From: JAABYT01 sp041581935
Lineage (GTDB): Bacteria > Pseudomonadota > Gammaproteobacteria > HK1
Assembly (NCBI GenBank): GCA_041581935.1
Contig: JBFICP010000033.1
Coordinates: forward strand, 1-19,346
Length of the DNA: 19,346 nucleotides
Direction of reading: 5' to 3'
Shown here: positions 6,348-13,160 of the stretch, one piece after another
Layout: each line of letters begins with the position of its first letter
Position numbering within the stretch: position 1 is the first letter of the stretch
The notes under the pieces: generated by a model
What the model saw: the letters and a program-made list of their open reading frames with translations, nothing else
Database searches by the model: none
What the model was told of the DNA's origin: nothing
Program-made: the position numbers and the translations under genes

Positions 6348-8867
6348 TCAGGCAGCAACCAGCTCGCCGCAGGCCCGCAAATTACGTGCCATTTCCGCGC
6401 CCCGCGAGTACCTCTCGTTCGCGGGCTTCGCCAACGCCTTATCGATTATAGACGCAAGACAGGGCGGGAGATCGGGGCGGAGGCTCACGGGGCTCGGATG
6501 GGCATCGTTGGCAATCTTGTACATCAAGCTTGCCATCGAGTCGGCCTTGAAGGGCAGCTGACCGGTGCAGAGCTGGAACAGCATAACGCCAAGGGAAAAC
6601 AGGTCGGAGCGTCCATCCACCTTGCGGCCGGACAGTTGCTCGGGTGACATGTAGGACGGCGTCCCGAGAACCATCCCCGTTTTGGTCCTGCTCGAATCCG
6701 TGATTCGGGCGATACCAAAATCAGTCAGCTTCACGCTCTCCGAATCGGCTTCGTACATGATATTAGCGGGTTTAATGTCCCTGTGCACGACGTTCTCGCC
6801 GTGGGCGTAGTCGAGTGCCTCGGCGGCCTGAATGACAATTTTGAGCACCTTATCCACAGGCAGCAGCCGGTCCGACTTGGTGTAATTCGTAAGATCTTGA
6901 CCCTTCAGGAATTCCATTGCGATGTAGGCAAGATCGTGCTCCTCGCCGGCGTCGAAGATGGTGACGATGTTCGGATGGTTGAGGCGCCCGGCGGTCTCGG
7001 CTTCGCGGAAGAATCGCTCCTTGACCTCGTCGACCTCGTCATCCTCGAAATTCTGGGAGAGCGCCATGGTCTTGATGGCCACCACCCGGTTGATCTTCGG
7101 ATCTCTTCCCAGGTAGACGACCCCCATGGCGCCTTTGCCGAGCTCTTTCTCCACCTGGTAGCGCCCGAGCATCGGTTTTTGAACGCCCTCTCCAGCGAGC
7201 AGCAGCGTGCCCGTGGGCCCGGTGCTGCCGGCCGACCCGAGCAGGACCGTATCTTCCATGGCCTGACTGCGCGAGATGCGTTTGGCAATATCGCGGAATT
7301 TCGGATTGTGATCGGCCATGTACCGATATACGGCCCCCGCCTTGTTGAACTGGCGCTTGCGCTCGTAATCGAGTGCCAGGTTGTAGAGCAGGTCCATGAT
7401 GGAATCGTCCAGTGGGCACTTGCGGAACTTCTCGAACGCCATGTCCAGCTGCCCCTGCCCCTGAAAGGCAAGGCCGAGCATGCGATTGCTTTCCGCCGAC
7501 TCCGCGTCCGACGCGAGCTTGCCACGCTCGGTGACCAGAAATCGCTTGGTGGTGAGCAGTGCGTGGCCGACCACCAGCAACGCTGCCGGCATCATGAGCT
7601 GCACCCACATGGCTCGCGTGGTCATGAGCGCGAAGTGGGCTGCCAGGATGGCGACGAGCAGCCCCGCGGTGACGCCGACCGCGGTTCCCGCCCGCAGGCG
7701 GGGAAGAACAGCGATCAGGTAGAGCGAGATGAGCAACCAGGCGCCGAGCTGTGCGTATCCGGACCATTCGGGCACGACGAAAAAATCCTCGTTGAGGATG
7801 CTCGATACCGTGTGGGCGAGTGTTTCCACCGGCGCCATGGCCGCGGCCACCGGCGTCTTGCTCGCGTTTCCGATTCCGGCAGCGGATGCACCAATCAGAA
7901 CGATCTTGTCGCGGAATTTCTCGGCGGGGATACGGCCGCTGTAGACATCATAAAAAGAGTCCACCGGGAATGCCGGCGCATCACCGCCCGAGTAGAAAAA
8001 GGTATTCATCTGCAGAAAGGGATCGGTGCCGATAGTGAGTCCGCCCAAGCGTACGGCCTTGCCGAGTATCACCTGTATATCGGACGGTCCGAGGTTGAGA
8101 CTTACCGCCGCCAGTTGTAGCGCGACAGAGGGGAAATACTGGTCGTAGTAGCGGAGCACCAGCGCCTCCTTGCGGCTGCCACCGTCCACGTCCAGAAACT
8201 GCGTCAGATGGCCGATGGCGAGCGCGTGCCGGCCGATGTCCGTGATCGGCGGGGTCCGTGCCGCGCGGGCAGGTGGCGGCTGCGCCGGGGAGGTCTCGCC
8301 GTCGGCACGGATCACGTCTTCGATGGCGTTTCTGACCACGAACTCGGGCAGCGGGGCGTCCGGATTCCCCTGAGGCTCTCCGATCTCGAAAGTCATGGGC
8401 AGGACCACGTTTCTTGCCTTGCGAAGGCTTTCGGCGAGAATCGCGTCGGTGTTGAGCGCCTTGCGCGCTTCCTCGAGCTGTCGCCCCAGCGCCGGGATTC
8501 GCACACCGGCAGCGGCGTAGATGTCACGCAACTTGTCGATGTACGCGAGGCCCGGATCGATTTGTGGCTCGGAATAAAATATGAGATTTCCGACGACCTT
8601 GGCACCGCCGGCGCGCAGATTGTCGATCATCTCGGCGTGAATGTTGCGCGGCCACGGCCAGCGTCCCAGGTTGTCGATACTTTGGTCGTCGATGGCAATG
8701 ACGGCGATCCGTTCGCTGGGTGTGCGCTGCGCGCCGCGCACCCCGAGGTCGTAGGCCAGGCGTTCGAGGCCCTCGAGAGTATCGAGCCGCAACCAGGCAG
8801 CGGCTCCGAACACCAGGCAGAGACCCAACGCGACTACCCAATCGGCCGTCCAGGTTCCTTTCTTCAC
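6348..8867 (-). CDS. CHASE2–TPR–Hanks-type serine/threonine kinase receptor
   Basis: This membrane receptor kinase has about 839 residues. Domain order: helix about 10–28; extracytoplasmic CHASE2 about 30–360, with IAVIAIDDQSIDNLGRWPW near the start, IVLIGASAAGIGNASKTP near the end, and a Pro/Ala-rich insertion near 195–207; three helices about 369–440; a TPR-like cytoplasmic linker about 450–530; kinase domain about 569–836. The kinase has GKGAMGVVYLG, VAIK (Lys599), VVHRDIKPAN (Asp697), DFG (Asp716) and SPEQ, so it should be active. MEDTVLLG near residue 540 is a candidate autophosphorylation site. I chose the GTG at 8867 because an in-frame ATG at 8924 overlaps the putative -35 box. It is the first gene of an operon with PP2C and FHA, and its sensor type is shared with the convergent cyclase. 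Confidence 0.93.
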   Translation of the reverse strand: MKKGTWTADWVVALGLCLVFGAAAWLRLDTLEGLERLAYDLGVRGAQRTPSERIAVIAIDDQSIDNLGRWPWPRNIHAEMIDNLRAGGAKVVGNLIFYSEPQIDPGLAYIDKLRDIYAAAGVRIPALGRQLEEARKALNTDAILAESLRKARNVVLPMTFEIGEPQGNPDAPLPEFVVRNAIEDVIRADGETSPAQPPPARAARTPPITDIGRHALAIGHLTQFLDVDGGSRKEALVLRYYDQYFPSVALQLAAVSLNLGPSDIQVILGKAVRLGGLTIGTDPFLQMNTFFYSGGDAPAFPVDSFYDVYSGRIPAEKFRDKIVLIGASAAGIGNASKTPVAAAMAPVETLAHTVSSILNEDFFVVPEWSGYAQLGAWLLISLYLIAVLPRLRAGTAVGVTAGLLVAILAAHFALMTTRAMWVQLMMPAALLVVGHALLTTKRFLVTERGKLASDAESAESNRMLGLAFQGQGQLDMAFEKFRKCPLDDSIMDLLYNLALDYERKRQFNKAGAVYRYMADHNPKFRDIAKRISRSQAMEDTVLLGSAGSTGPTGTLLLAGEGVQKPMLGRYQVEKELGKGAMGVVYLGRDPKINRVVAIKTMALSQNFEDDEVDEVKERFFREAETAGRLNHPNIVTIFDAGEEHDLAYIAMEFLKGQDLTNYTKSDRLLPVDKVLKIVIQAAEALDYAHGENVVHRDIKPANIMYEADSESVKLTDFGIARITDSSRTKTGMVLGTPSYMSPEQLSGRKVDGRSDLFSLGVMLFQLCTGQLPFKADSMASLMYKIANDAHPSPVSLRPDLPPCLASIIDKALAKPANERYSRGAEMARNLRACGELVAA

Positions 8868-8894
8868 CGCGTTCCCACTTGCCGAAGAAAATAA

Positions 8895-8924
8895 ACTATA
8901 GGTGATACAGCTCTGAAACCACAA
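8895..8924 (-). promoter_or_regulatory. Putative sigma70 promoter of the kinase–PP2C–FHA operon
   Basis: Read on the minus strand, TTGTGG (8919–8924) and TATAGT (8895–8900) are separated by 18 bp. Transcription would begin near 8888, about 20 nt before the GTG start of the kinase. The -10 differs from consensus at one base; the -35 is weaker. Confidence 0.5.
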
Positions 8925-9029
8925 GGATTTCCCGGATTGCAGAGAGTCCGAGTGCGGGTCTATAAAAGGTCGCGCGTCGACCGCTGAAGGCTCTCGTTCG
9001 CCACCCGATGCAGGCTGCTGTTCGGTGGT

Positions 9030-9488
9030 TCAATGGCCGCGATCGCAGTGCTTGTCGCGCCATTCGCGCGCTCTCGCCACCGTCGCTTCGCGCTCCTCGT
9101 CGCTCATATAGATACGCGCTCCACTTTCGTCTCGTGAGTAGACGATGTTGGCGCGATTGAATCTGTCCAGGTCGCGCTCGAGCTTCGCACACCTCTCCTC
9201 GCGTTCGTGTTTGGCGGCTGCGGCGGCGGTCTCGGCCTGCCGGCGCTCGTCGCGTTCTGCATCGAAGGCGTCGAGCAGCCGGCGTTGCTTGAGCGCCCGC
9301 TCGGCATGGTCCGCGTCTCTCGACGGCGCGGGCGGCAGCGCGAGCGCTCTGGTGCCGGTGCCGGTTGCGGGCTTGCGGTCGCCATAATGGACCTTGCCGT
9401 CCTCGTCTACCCACCTGTATACCTCGGCCGCGGCAATGCCGGCCGACAGGGTCAGCGCCAAGGTCACCACAAGCTCGATTAATCGCAT
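9030..9488 (-). CDS. Secreted DUF4124-domain protein
   Basis: This is a small protein of 152 residues, probably periplasmic. Residues 1–21 form a signal peptide (MRLIELVVTLALTLSAGIAAA). A short DUF4124 motif follows at about 22–41 (EVYRWVDEDGKVHYGDRKP), a beta-strand unit found at the N-terminus of many exported gammaproteobacterial proteins of unknown role. Residues about 60–110 are a charged, Ala/Arg/Glu-rich segment likely to form a coiled coil. Cys100 and Cys148 could form a disulfide. I chose the ATG at 9488 because it places the signal peptide at the N-terminus; the longer open frame upstream has no such logic. The gene lies 162 bp upstream of the kinase on the same strand, with a promoter-like sequence between them. 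The function is unknown. Confidence 0.75.
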   Translation of the reverse strand: MRLIELVVTLALTLSAGIAAAEVYRWVDEDGKVHYGDRKPATGTGTRALALPPAPSRDADHAERALKQRRLLDAFDAERDERRQAETAAAAAKHEREERCAKLERDLDRFNRANIVYSRDESGARIYMSDEEREATVARAREWRDKHCDRGH

Positions 9489-9801
9489 CCTCGCAACGCA
9501 CCCGAAGAGAATTGGGACAGATCTATTTTCCGGCCGGTAATTAGATTTGTCCCAAATATCCTGCAGAGAGCCAGACGGCAAGGGTGGATTATGCGTCGCC
9601 GCAGCGCCGGGGTTAAGCAGGCGTTTGGGGATTCTGTGACCTGTGTCGCGAGATTCGTCCCGTGAAGCGTCGGATGTGCGCTGCGGGAGGCGCATTCGCC
9701 GGTCCACCCGGTAACGCGCGTGCGCTCGGATCGACGCATCGCCGCCGTCAGGGTTTGAAGTGCCTTTGCAACCGGTGCTGCTGTAGGTACCCTTGGCGGC
9801 C
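9489..9801. other. Gene-free intergenic region between the DUF4124 gene and dapF
   Basis: These 313 bp separate two divergently transcribed genes and should hold both their promoters. I see no strong -35/-10 pair on either strand and no credible small gene. The open frames that cross it have no Shine-Dalgarno or recognisable product. The one clear structure is the palindrome at 9512–9555. Confidence 0.6.
9512..9555. repeat. 44-bp near-perfect palindrome, REP-like
   Basis: TTGGGACAGATCTA (9512–9525) and TAGATTTGTCCCAA (9542–9555) are inverted with one mismatch. The same symmetry axis runs through CCGGCCGG (9530–9537). Over the full 44 bp only three symmetric pairs fail: one G-T and two T-T. 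There is no T-tract, so it is not a standard terminator. The GGGACAGATCTATTTT arm resembles motifs I recall near Y1-type (RAYT) transposases in gammaproteobacteria; that link is from memory and untested. Confidence 0.6.
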
Positions 9802-10632
9802 ATGAAGCTGGCGTTCGTGAAGATGCATGGGATCGGAAACGATTTCGTGCTCATCAACAATATGTCGCGCGAACTCGACCTCGGCCCCGATCAGATTCGG
9901 TTGCTGGCCGATCGGCGTCGCGGTATCGGCTGCGACCAGGTATTGATCGTCGAGCCGGGCAGGGCACGGGGCGCGGAAGTTCGCGCCCGCATATTCAACC
10001 AGGATGGCAGCGAGTCCGGCCAATGCGGCAACGGATTGCGATGCCTGGCGGTGTGGCTTCGCGACATCGGCATGGCAAATGGAGAGCAAATCGCCATCGA
10101 GGCGGGTGATTGCGTGGTGCATGCCTGCCTTGACAAACATCGGTCGGTGAAGCTGGAAATGGGAATCCCCCGATTCGAACCGCGGGACATTCCTTTTCTC
10201 GCCGAAGAGCGGGCGTCCGGGTATCGTGTGCAGGTAGGCGCGAATCGACTGGAGATTGGAGCGGTCTCCATCGGTAATCCCCACGCGGTGCTGCGCGTCG
10301 ACGATTGTGACACTGCACCGGTTGATAACCTCGGCCCCGGGATTCAGGGGCTGGAAGTTTTTCCTCAAGGAGTCAACGTCGGGTTCTTGCAAATTCTCGA
10401 TGATAAACACGTGCGTCTGAGGGTATTCGAGCGTGGTGTCGGTGAAACACTCGCCTGCGGCAGTGGGGCCTGCGCCGCGGTGGCCGTTGGTCGCGTGCGC
10501 GGCTGGCTCGACGAGCGTGTATCGGTCGCGCTTCCGGGTGGCAAGCTGGAAGTCGAATGGAACGGGGAGGGCGAGCCGATTTGGTTGAGCGGCCCGACTC
10601 AGCGCAGTTTTGAAGGGGAATTCGAGCTATGA
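9802..10632 (+). CDS. dapF: Diaminopimelate epimerase
   Basis: This cytoplasmic enzyme converts LL- to meso-diaminopimelate for lysine and peptidoglycan synthesis. It has 276 residues, normal for the family. The N-terminus is MKLAFVKMHGIGNDFVLINN. The two catalytic cysteines are Cys75 in SGQCGNGLRC and Cys219 in ACGSGACAAV, the expected two-base, cofactor-independent racemase pair. IGNPHAV and ERGVGETLACGSG are also standard. I chose the ATG at 9802; a TTG nine bases upstream would only add three residues ahead of the conserved start. The stop overlaps the DUF484 start by ATGA. The upstream region gives no clear promoter, and lysA is not adjacent. Confidence 0.96.
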   Translation: MKLAFVKMHGIGNDFVLINNMSRELDLGPDQIRLLADRRRGIGCDQVLIVEPGRARGAEVRARIFNQDGSESGQCGNGLRCLAVWLRDIGMANGEQIAIEAGDCVVHACLDKHRSVKLEMGIPRFEPRDIPFLAEERASGYRVQVGANRLEIGAVSIGNPHAVLRVDDCDTAPVDNLGPGIQGLEVFPQGVNVGFLQILDDKHVRLRVFERGVGETLACGSGACAAVAVGRVRGWLDERVSVALPGGKLEVEWNGEGEPIWLSGPTQRSFEGEFEL

Positions 10633-11336
10633 GCGGACACAATCGCCGCGTCGCAACGCGCGCTGCCGAAAGCGAAGAATCGGTTTCCGCGTATCTGCGC
10701 GAGAATCCGGATTTCTTCGACCGCCACCCGAAGCTCCTCGAGGAGCTGGTCATACCGCATTCGTGTGGCGGAGCGGTATCGCTGGTGGAGTATCAGGTCA
10801 GCGTTCTGCGCGATCAGGTTCGTGAAATGCGGCGGCGCATGCAGTCGTTGGCGGAAAACGCGCGCGACAACGAGACACTTTCTCGGCGCCTGCACCAGCT
10901 GACGCTGGTTCTGGTGGAATGCACGCGTCTGGACGAAGTGCTCAGCAATCTCTATCAAGCTATGTTTGACGATTTCAAAGCAGACTTCGTTGCGGTGCGC
11001 TTGTTCGCCGATCCCGCTGTCGACGGTGATCGCGGACTGGGTGAATTCGTCGGCAAGGATGCCTCAGAGCGCGAGCTCTTTGCGCAGTTGCTGACGTCGA
11101 CCAAGCCAATTTGTGGACATTTCAAAGACACACAGCTCGAGTTTTTGTTTCCGGAGCACGCAAGCGAGATCGGTTCCGGAGCGCTGCTGCCACTCGGACC
11201 GAATGCCCGCTTTGGCGTGCTGGCCATCGGTAGCCGAGACCCGCAGCGTTTTCATCCTGGCATGGGGACAATTTTTTTAAGGCAGCTCGGCGAAATCGTG
11301 AGCCGAATTCTGATTCCCCACGTCGAAGTCGCGTGA
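10629..11336 (+). CDS. DUF484 family protein (GAF-like)
   Basis: This is a cytoplasmic protein of 235 residues in the DUF484 family. The N-terminal part is the recognisable block YLRENPDFFDRHPKLLEELVIPHSCGGAVSLVEYQ (residues 22–56 region). A predicted coiled coil runs to about residue 90. A GAF-like domain covers about 95–230, with FVAVRLF, GALLPLG and FGVLAIGSRDPQRFHPGMGTIFL. The start overlaps the dapF stop by ATGA, so the two are translationally coupled. The dapF–DUF484–xerC order is widely conserved in gammaproteobacteria, but the biochemical role of DUF484 is unknown to me. Nothing is missing or broken. Confidence 0.9.
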   Translation: MSGHNRRVATRAAESEESVSAYLRENPDFFDRHPKLLEELVIPHSCGGAVSLVEYQVSVLRDQVREMRRRMQSLAENARDNETLSRRLHQLTLVLVECTRLDEVLSNLYQAMFDDFKADFVAVRLFADPAVDGDRGLGEFVGKDASERELFAQLLTSTKPICGHFKDTQLEFLFPEHASEIGSGALLPLGPNARFGVLAIGSRDPQRFHPGMGTIFLRQLGEIVSRILIPHVEVA

Positions 11337-11527
11337 TCACGTTCCGTGCGAATTTTGCTAACCGGCCGTGCGTAATGTGATGCGCATGCGCTTACGGTCG
11401 AGTCCCCTCTCCCTCGTCACGAGACGGATTATCCCCGACAGGGGAAGGAGCAGCGAGGCGAATTTGACCGGGAGCGTTCAGCGAAGCCGCGTTTGTATTA
11501 AATCTCTACTCAGGTATAAGTATTGGA
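11337..11527 (+). promoter_or_regulatory. DUF484–xerC spacer with possible xerC promoter
   Basis: A 191-bp gap interrupts an otherwise tight cluster. Near its end, TTGTAT (11493–11498) and TATAAG (11515–11520) are 16 bp apart and could be a promoter. Its start point would fall almost on the xerC ATG at 11528, giving a nearly leaderless message. The gap also holds the palindrome GCGCATGCGC (11382–11391) and a short TCCCC-GACA-GGGGA hairpin (11432–11445). Confidence 0.35.
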
Positions 11528-12427
11528 ATGCAGGATTGGCTAGACCGGTTTGCCGTTCACCTTGGCAGTGAGCGGCGGCTATCGCCGCTCACCGTCGACG
11601 GATATCGGCGCGAGCTCTCGCGGTTCATGCAGAGACTTCGTGAAGAGAACGTGCGTGACTGGGCGAAGGTCGATGAGACACGGGTGCGCGACTACATCAC
11701 GAGACGTCACCGACAGGGGGTCGGGGCCGCCTCGCTCGAGCGGGCATTGTCAGCTATTCGCGGATTCTACAAGTACCTGCTGCGCGAAGGGGCCGCGGTT
11801 CACAATCCGGCCGCCGGCGTGAGTGCGCCACGTGGCGCACGCAGGCTTCCAGACGCGCTCGATGTGGACCGCGTCGGTGCCCTGCTGGATATGCCGGCGA
11901 CGAATGCACTCGAAATTCGCGACCGCGCCATGTTCGAGCTCATGTACTCGTCGGGACTGCGCCTCTCGGAGACCGTGTCTCTGAACGTCGGTGACGTCAA
12001 CCTGAAAGATTCCCTGGTGCGGGTGACCGGTAAAGGCGCCAAGCAACGCGTCGTGCCGGTCGGCGGCATCGCCTGCGAATGGATTCGAAGCTGGCTCGGA
12101 AAACGGCCGACGCTGGCGGTCGCGGACGATGCGGCGCTGTTCGTCAGCCGCCGTGGCACGCGACTCACGGCTCGCGCGATTCAGGCGCGGCTCGCGAAGT
12201 GGGCGCGCGCGCAGGGAATCGATCGTCCAGTGCATCCGCACATGCTCCGTCACTCATTCGCCAGCCACATGCTCGAATCGAGCGGCGACCTGCGCGCGGT
12301 CCAGGAGCTGCTCGGGCACGCGGATATCAGCACCACCCAGGTCTATACCCATCTGGATTTCCAGCACCTGGCGGAGGTCTACGATCGGGCTCACCCGAGA
12401 GCTCGGCGCCCCAGGACCAAGCGCTGA
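11528..12427 (+). CDS. xerC: Tyrosine recombinase XerC
   Basis: This site-specific recombinase works with XerD at dif to resolve chromosome dimers. It has 299 residues. The N-terminal SAM-like core-binding domain (about 1–105: ERRLSPLTVDGYRREL, AIRGFYKYLLREG) is followed by the catalytic domain. All six catalytic residues are visible: Arg145 (SSGLRLSE), Lys169 (TGKGAKQR), His238 and Arg241 (HPHMLRHSFA), His264 (LGHADISTT) and Tyr273 (TQVYTHLD). Position after dapF–DUF484 favours XerC over XerD or an integrase. No clear Shine-Dalgarno precedes the ATG, but a start further in would cut the conserved N-terminus. No dif-like site was recognised in the window. Confidence 0.93.
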   Translation: MQDWLDRFAVHLGSERRLSPLTVDGYRRELSRFMQRLREENVRDWAKVDETRVRDYITRRHRQGVGAASLERALSAIRGFYKYLLREGAAVHNPAAGVSAPRGARRLPDALDVDRVGALLDMPATNALEIRDRAMFELMYSSGLRLSETVSLNVGDVNLKDSLVRVTGKGAKQRVVPVGGIACEWIRSWLGKRPTLAVADDAALFVSRRGTRLTARAIQARLAKWARAQGIDRPVHPHMLRHSFASHMLESSGDLRAVQELLGHADISTTQVYTHLDFQHLAEVYDRAHPRARRPRTKR

Positions 12428-12430
12428 TTG

Positions 12431-12473
12431 TCCCCGACGCTCGCCGGGGAGGCGCCCGGGCACCTCCGGCGCC
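12431..12473 (+). terminator. Two GC-rich hairpins after xerC (weak terminator or structured leader)
   Basis: TCCCCG (12431–12436) pairs with CGGGGA (12445–12450), and GGCGCC (12451–12456) pairs with GGCGCC (12468–12473). They begin just 3 nt after the xerC stop. No T-run follows, so efficient intrinsic termination is doubtful. They could instead shape the mRNA or the leader ahead of hslV. Confidence 0.35.
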
Positions 12474-12533
12474 CTTATTGGCGGCTTCCGGCTCGTGTAA
12501 GATTACCGGCTTTCCATCGTTCAGGCCTTTATC

Positions 12534-13082
12534 ATGCAACAGTTCTCCGGCACTACCATTCTGGCCGTGCGTCGGGGCGGCAACGTCGTCATGGCGGGTG
12601 ACGGCCAGGTGTCGCTCGGCGAGACAGTCGTTAAGGGCAACGCTCGCAAAGTGCGCCGCGTCTACCATGACCGGGTCATCGCCGGATTTGCCGGCGGCAC
12701 CGCCGACGCCTTTACTCTTTTCGAGCGCTTCGAGGGGCAGCTCGAAAAGCATCACGGCAATCTTGTCCGAGCCGCCGTCGAGCTCGCCAAGGATTGGCGA
12801 ACCGACCGCGCGCTGCGCCGACTCGAGGCGCTGCTGCTGGTCGCCGACGCGTCGAGCTTTCTGATGATCTCGGGAAACGGAGACGTCATCGAGCCCGAGT
12901 ACGATGCCATGGCGATCGGGTCTGGCGGCGCCTACGCCCTTGCCGCGGCGAGAGCCATGCTCGAGAACACGAAGATGGATTCGCGCGCCGTCGTCACCAA
13001 AGCCATGAATATCGCCGCCGACATCTGCGTCTATACGAACTACGTACTGACAATCGAATCATTGGAGGAGAGTGCCGGTTGA
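12534..13082 (+). CDS. hslV: HslV, peptidase subunit of the HslUV protease
   Basis: This threonine peptidase forms the double hexameric core of the ATP-dependent HslUV (ClpQY) protease. It has 182 residues. The catalytic N-terminal threonine is not at position 2: the protein reads MQQFSG-TTILAVRRGG, so a six-residue propeptide must be removed to expose Thr7. Other hallmarks are MAGDGQVSLGETVVKGNARKVRR and AIGSGGAYALAAARAM. HslU follows after 78 bp. A sigma32 heat-shock promoter, usual for this operon in E. coli, is not obvious upstream; a weak TAAGAT -10 at 12498–12503 is the best candidate. The spacer between hslV and hslU holds a short TGCGC/GCGCA hairpin (13103–13116). Confidence 0.96.
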   Translation: MQQFSGTTILAVRRGGNVVMAGDGQVSLGETVVKGNARKVRRVYHDRVIAGFAGGTADAFTLFERFEGQLEKHHGNLVRAAVELAKDWRTDRALRRLEALLLVADASSFLMISGNGDVIEPEYDAMAIGSGGAYALAAARAMLENTKMDSRAVVTKAMNIAADICVYTNYVLTIESLEESAG

Positions 13083-13160
13083 CTGCCGGCCTGAAGGACC
13101 CGTGCGCGTTGGCGCAGGCACCGCGAGCTCAGTTGTGCAAGGGTCTGTCGGAATAAAGCC

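Noticed and set aside
5634..6647. 337-codon open frame on the + strand, opposite PP2C and the kinase end
   Set aside because: It is antisense to two well-supported genes and crosses both; the translation is His/Arg/Leu-rich with no family likeness.
6783..8120. 445-codon open frame on the + strand, opposite the kinase gene
   Set aside because: It has no recognisable domain or Shine-Dalgarno and is the kind of antisense open frame that GC-rich coding DNA produces. The minus-strand kinase is certain from its motifs.
9489..9860. N-terminal extension of the DUF4124 open frame up to 9860
   Set aside because: It would bury the signal peptide in the interior and overlap the dapF start; the extra residues have no likeness to any family.
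11374..11396. Possible CRP/cAMP-binding site (TGTGATGCGCATGCGCTTA) before xerC
   Set aside because: Only the left half (TGTGA) fits; the right half lacks TCACA, and the palindromic core GCGCATGCGC explains the symmetry. The presence of a cyclase in the window is not enough to support it.
12431..12473. Strong rho-independent terminator between xerC and hslV
   Set aside because: The two hairpins are clear but no T-run follows, so I kept them only as a low-confidence structure.
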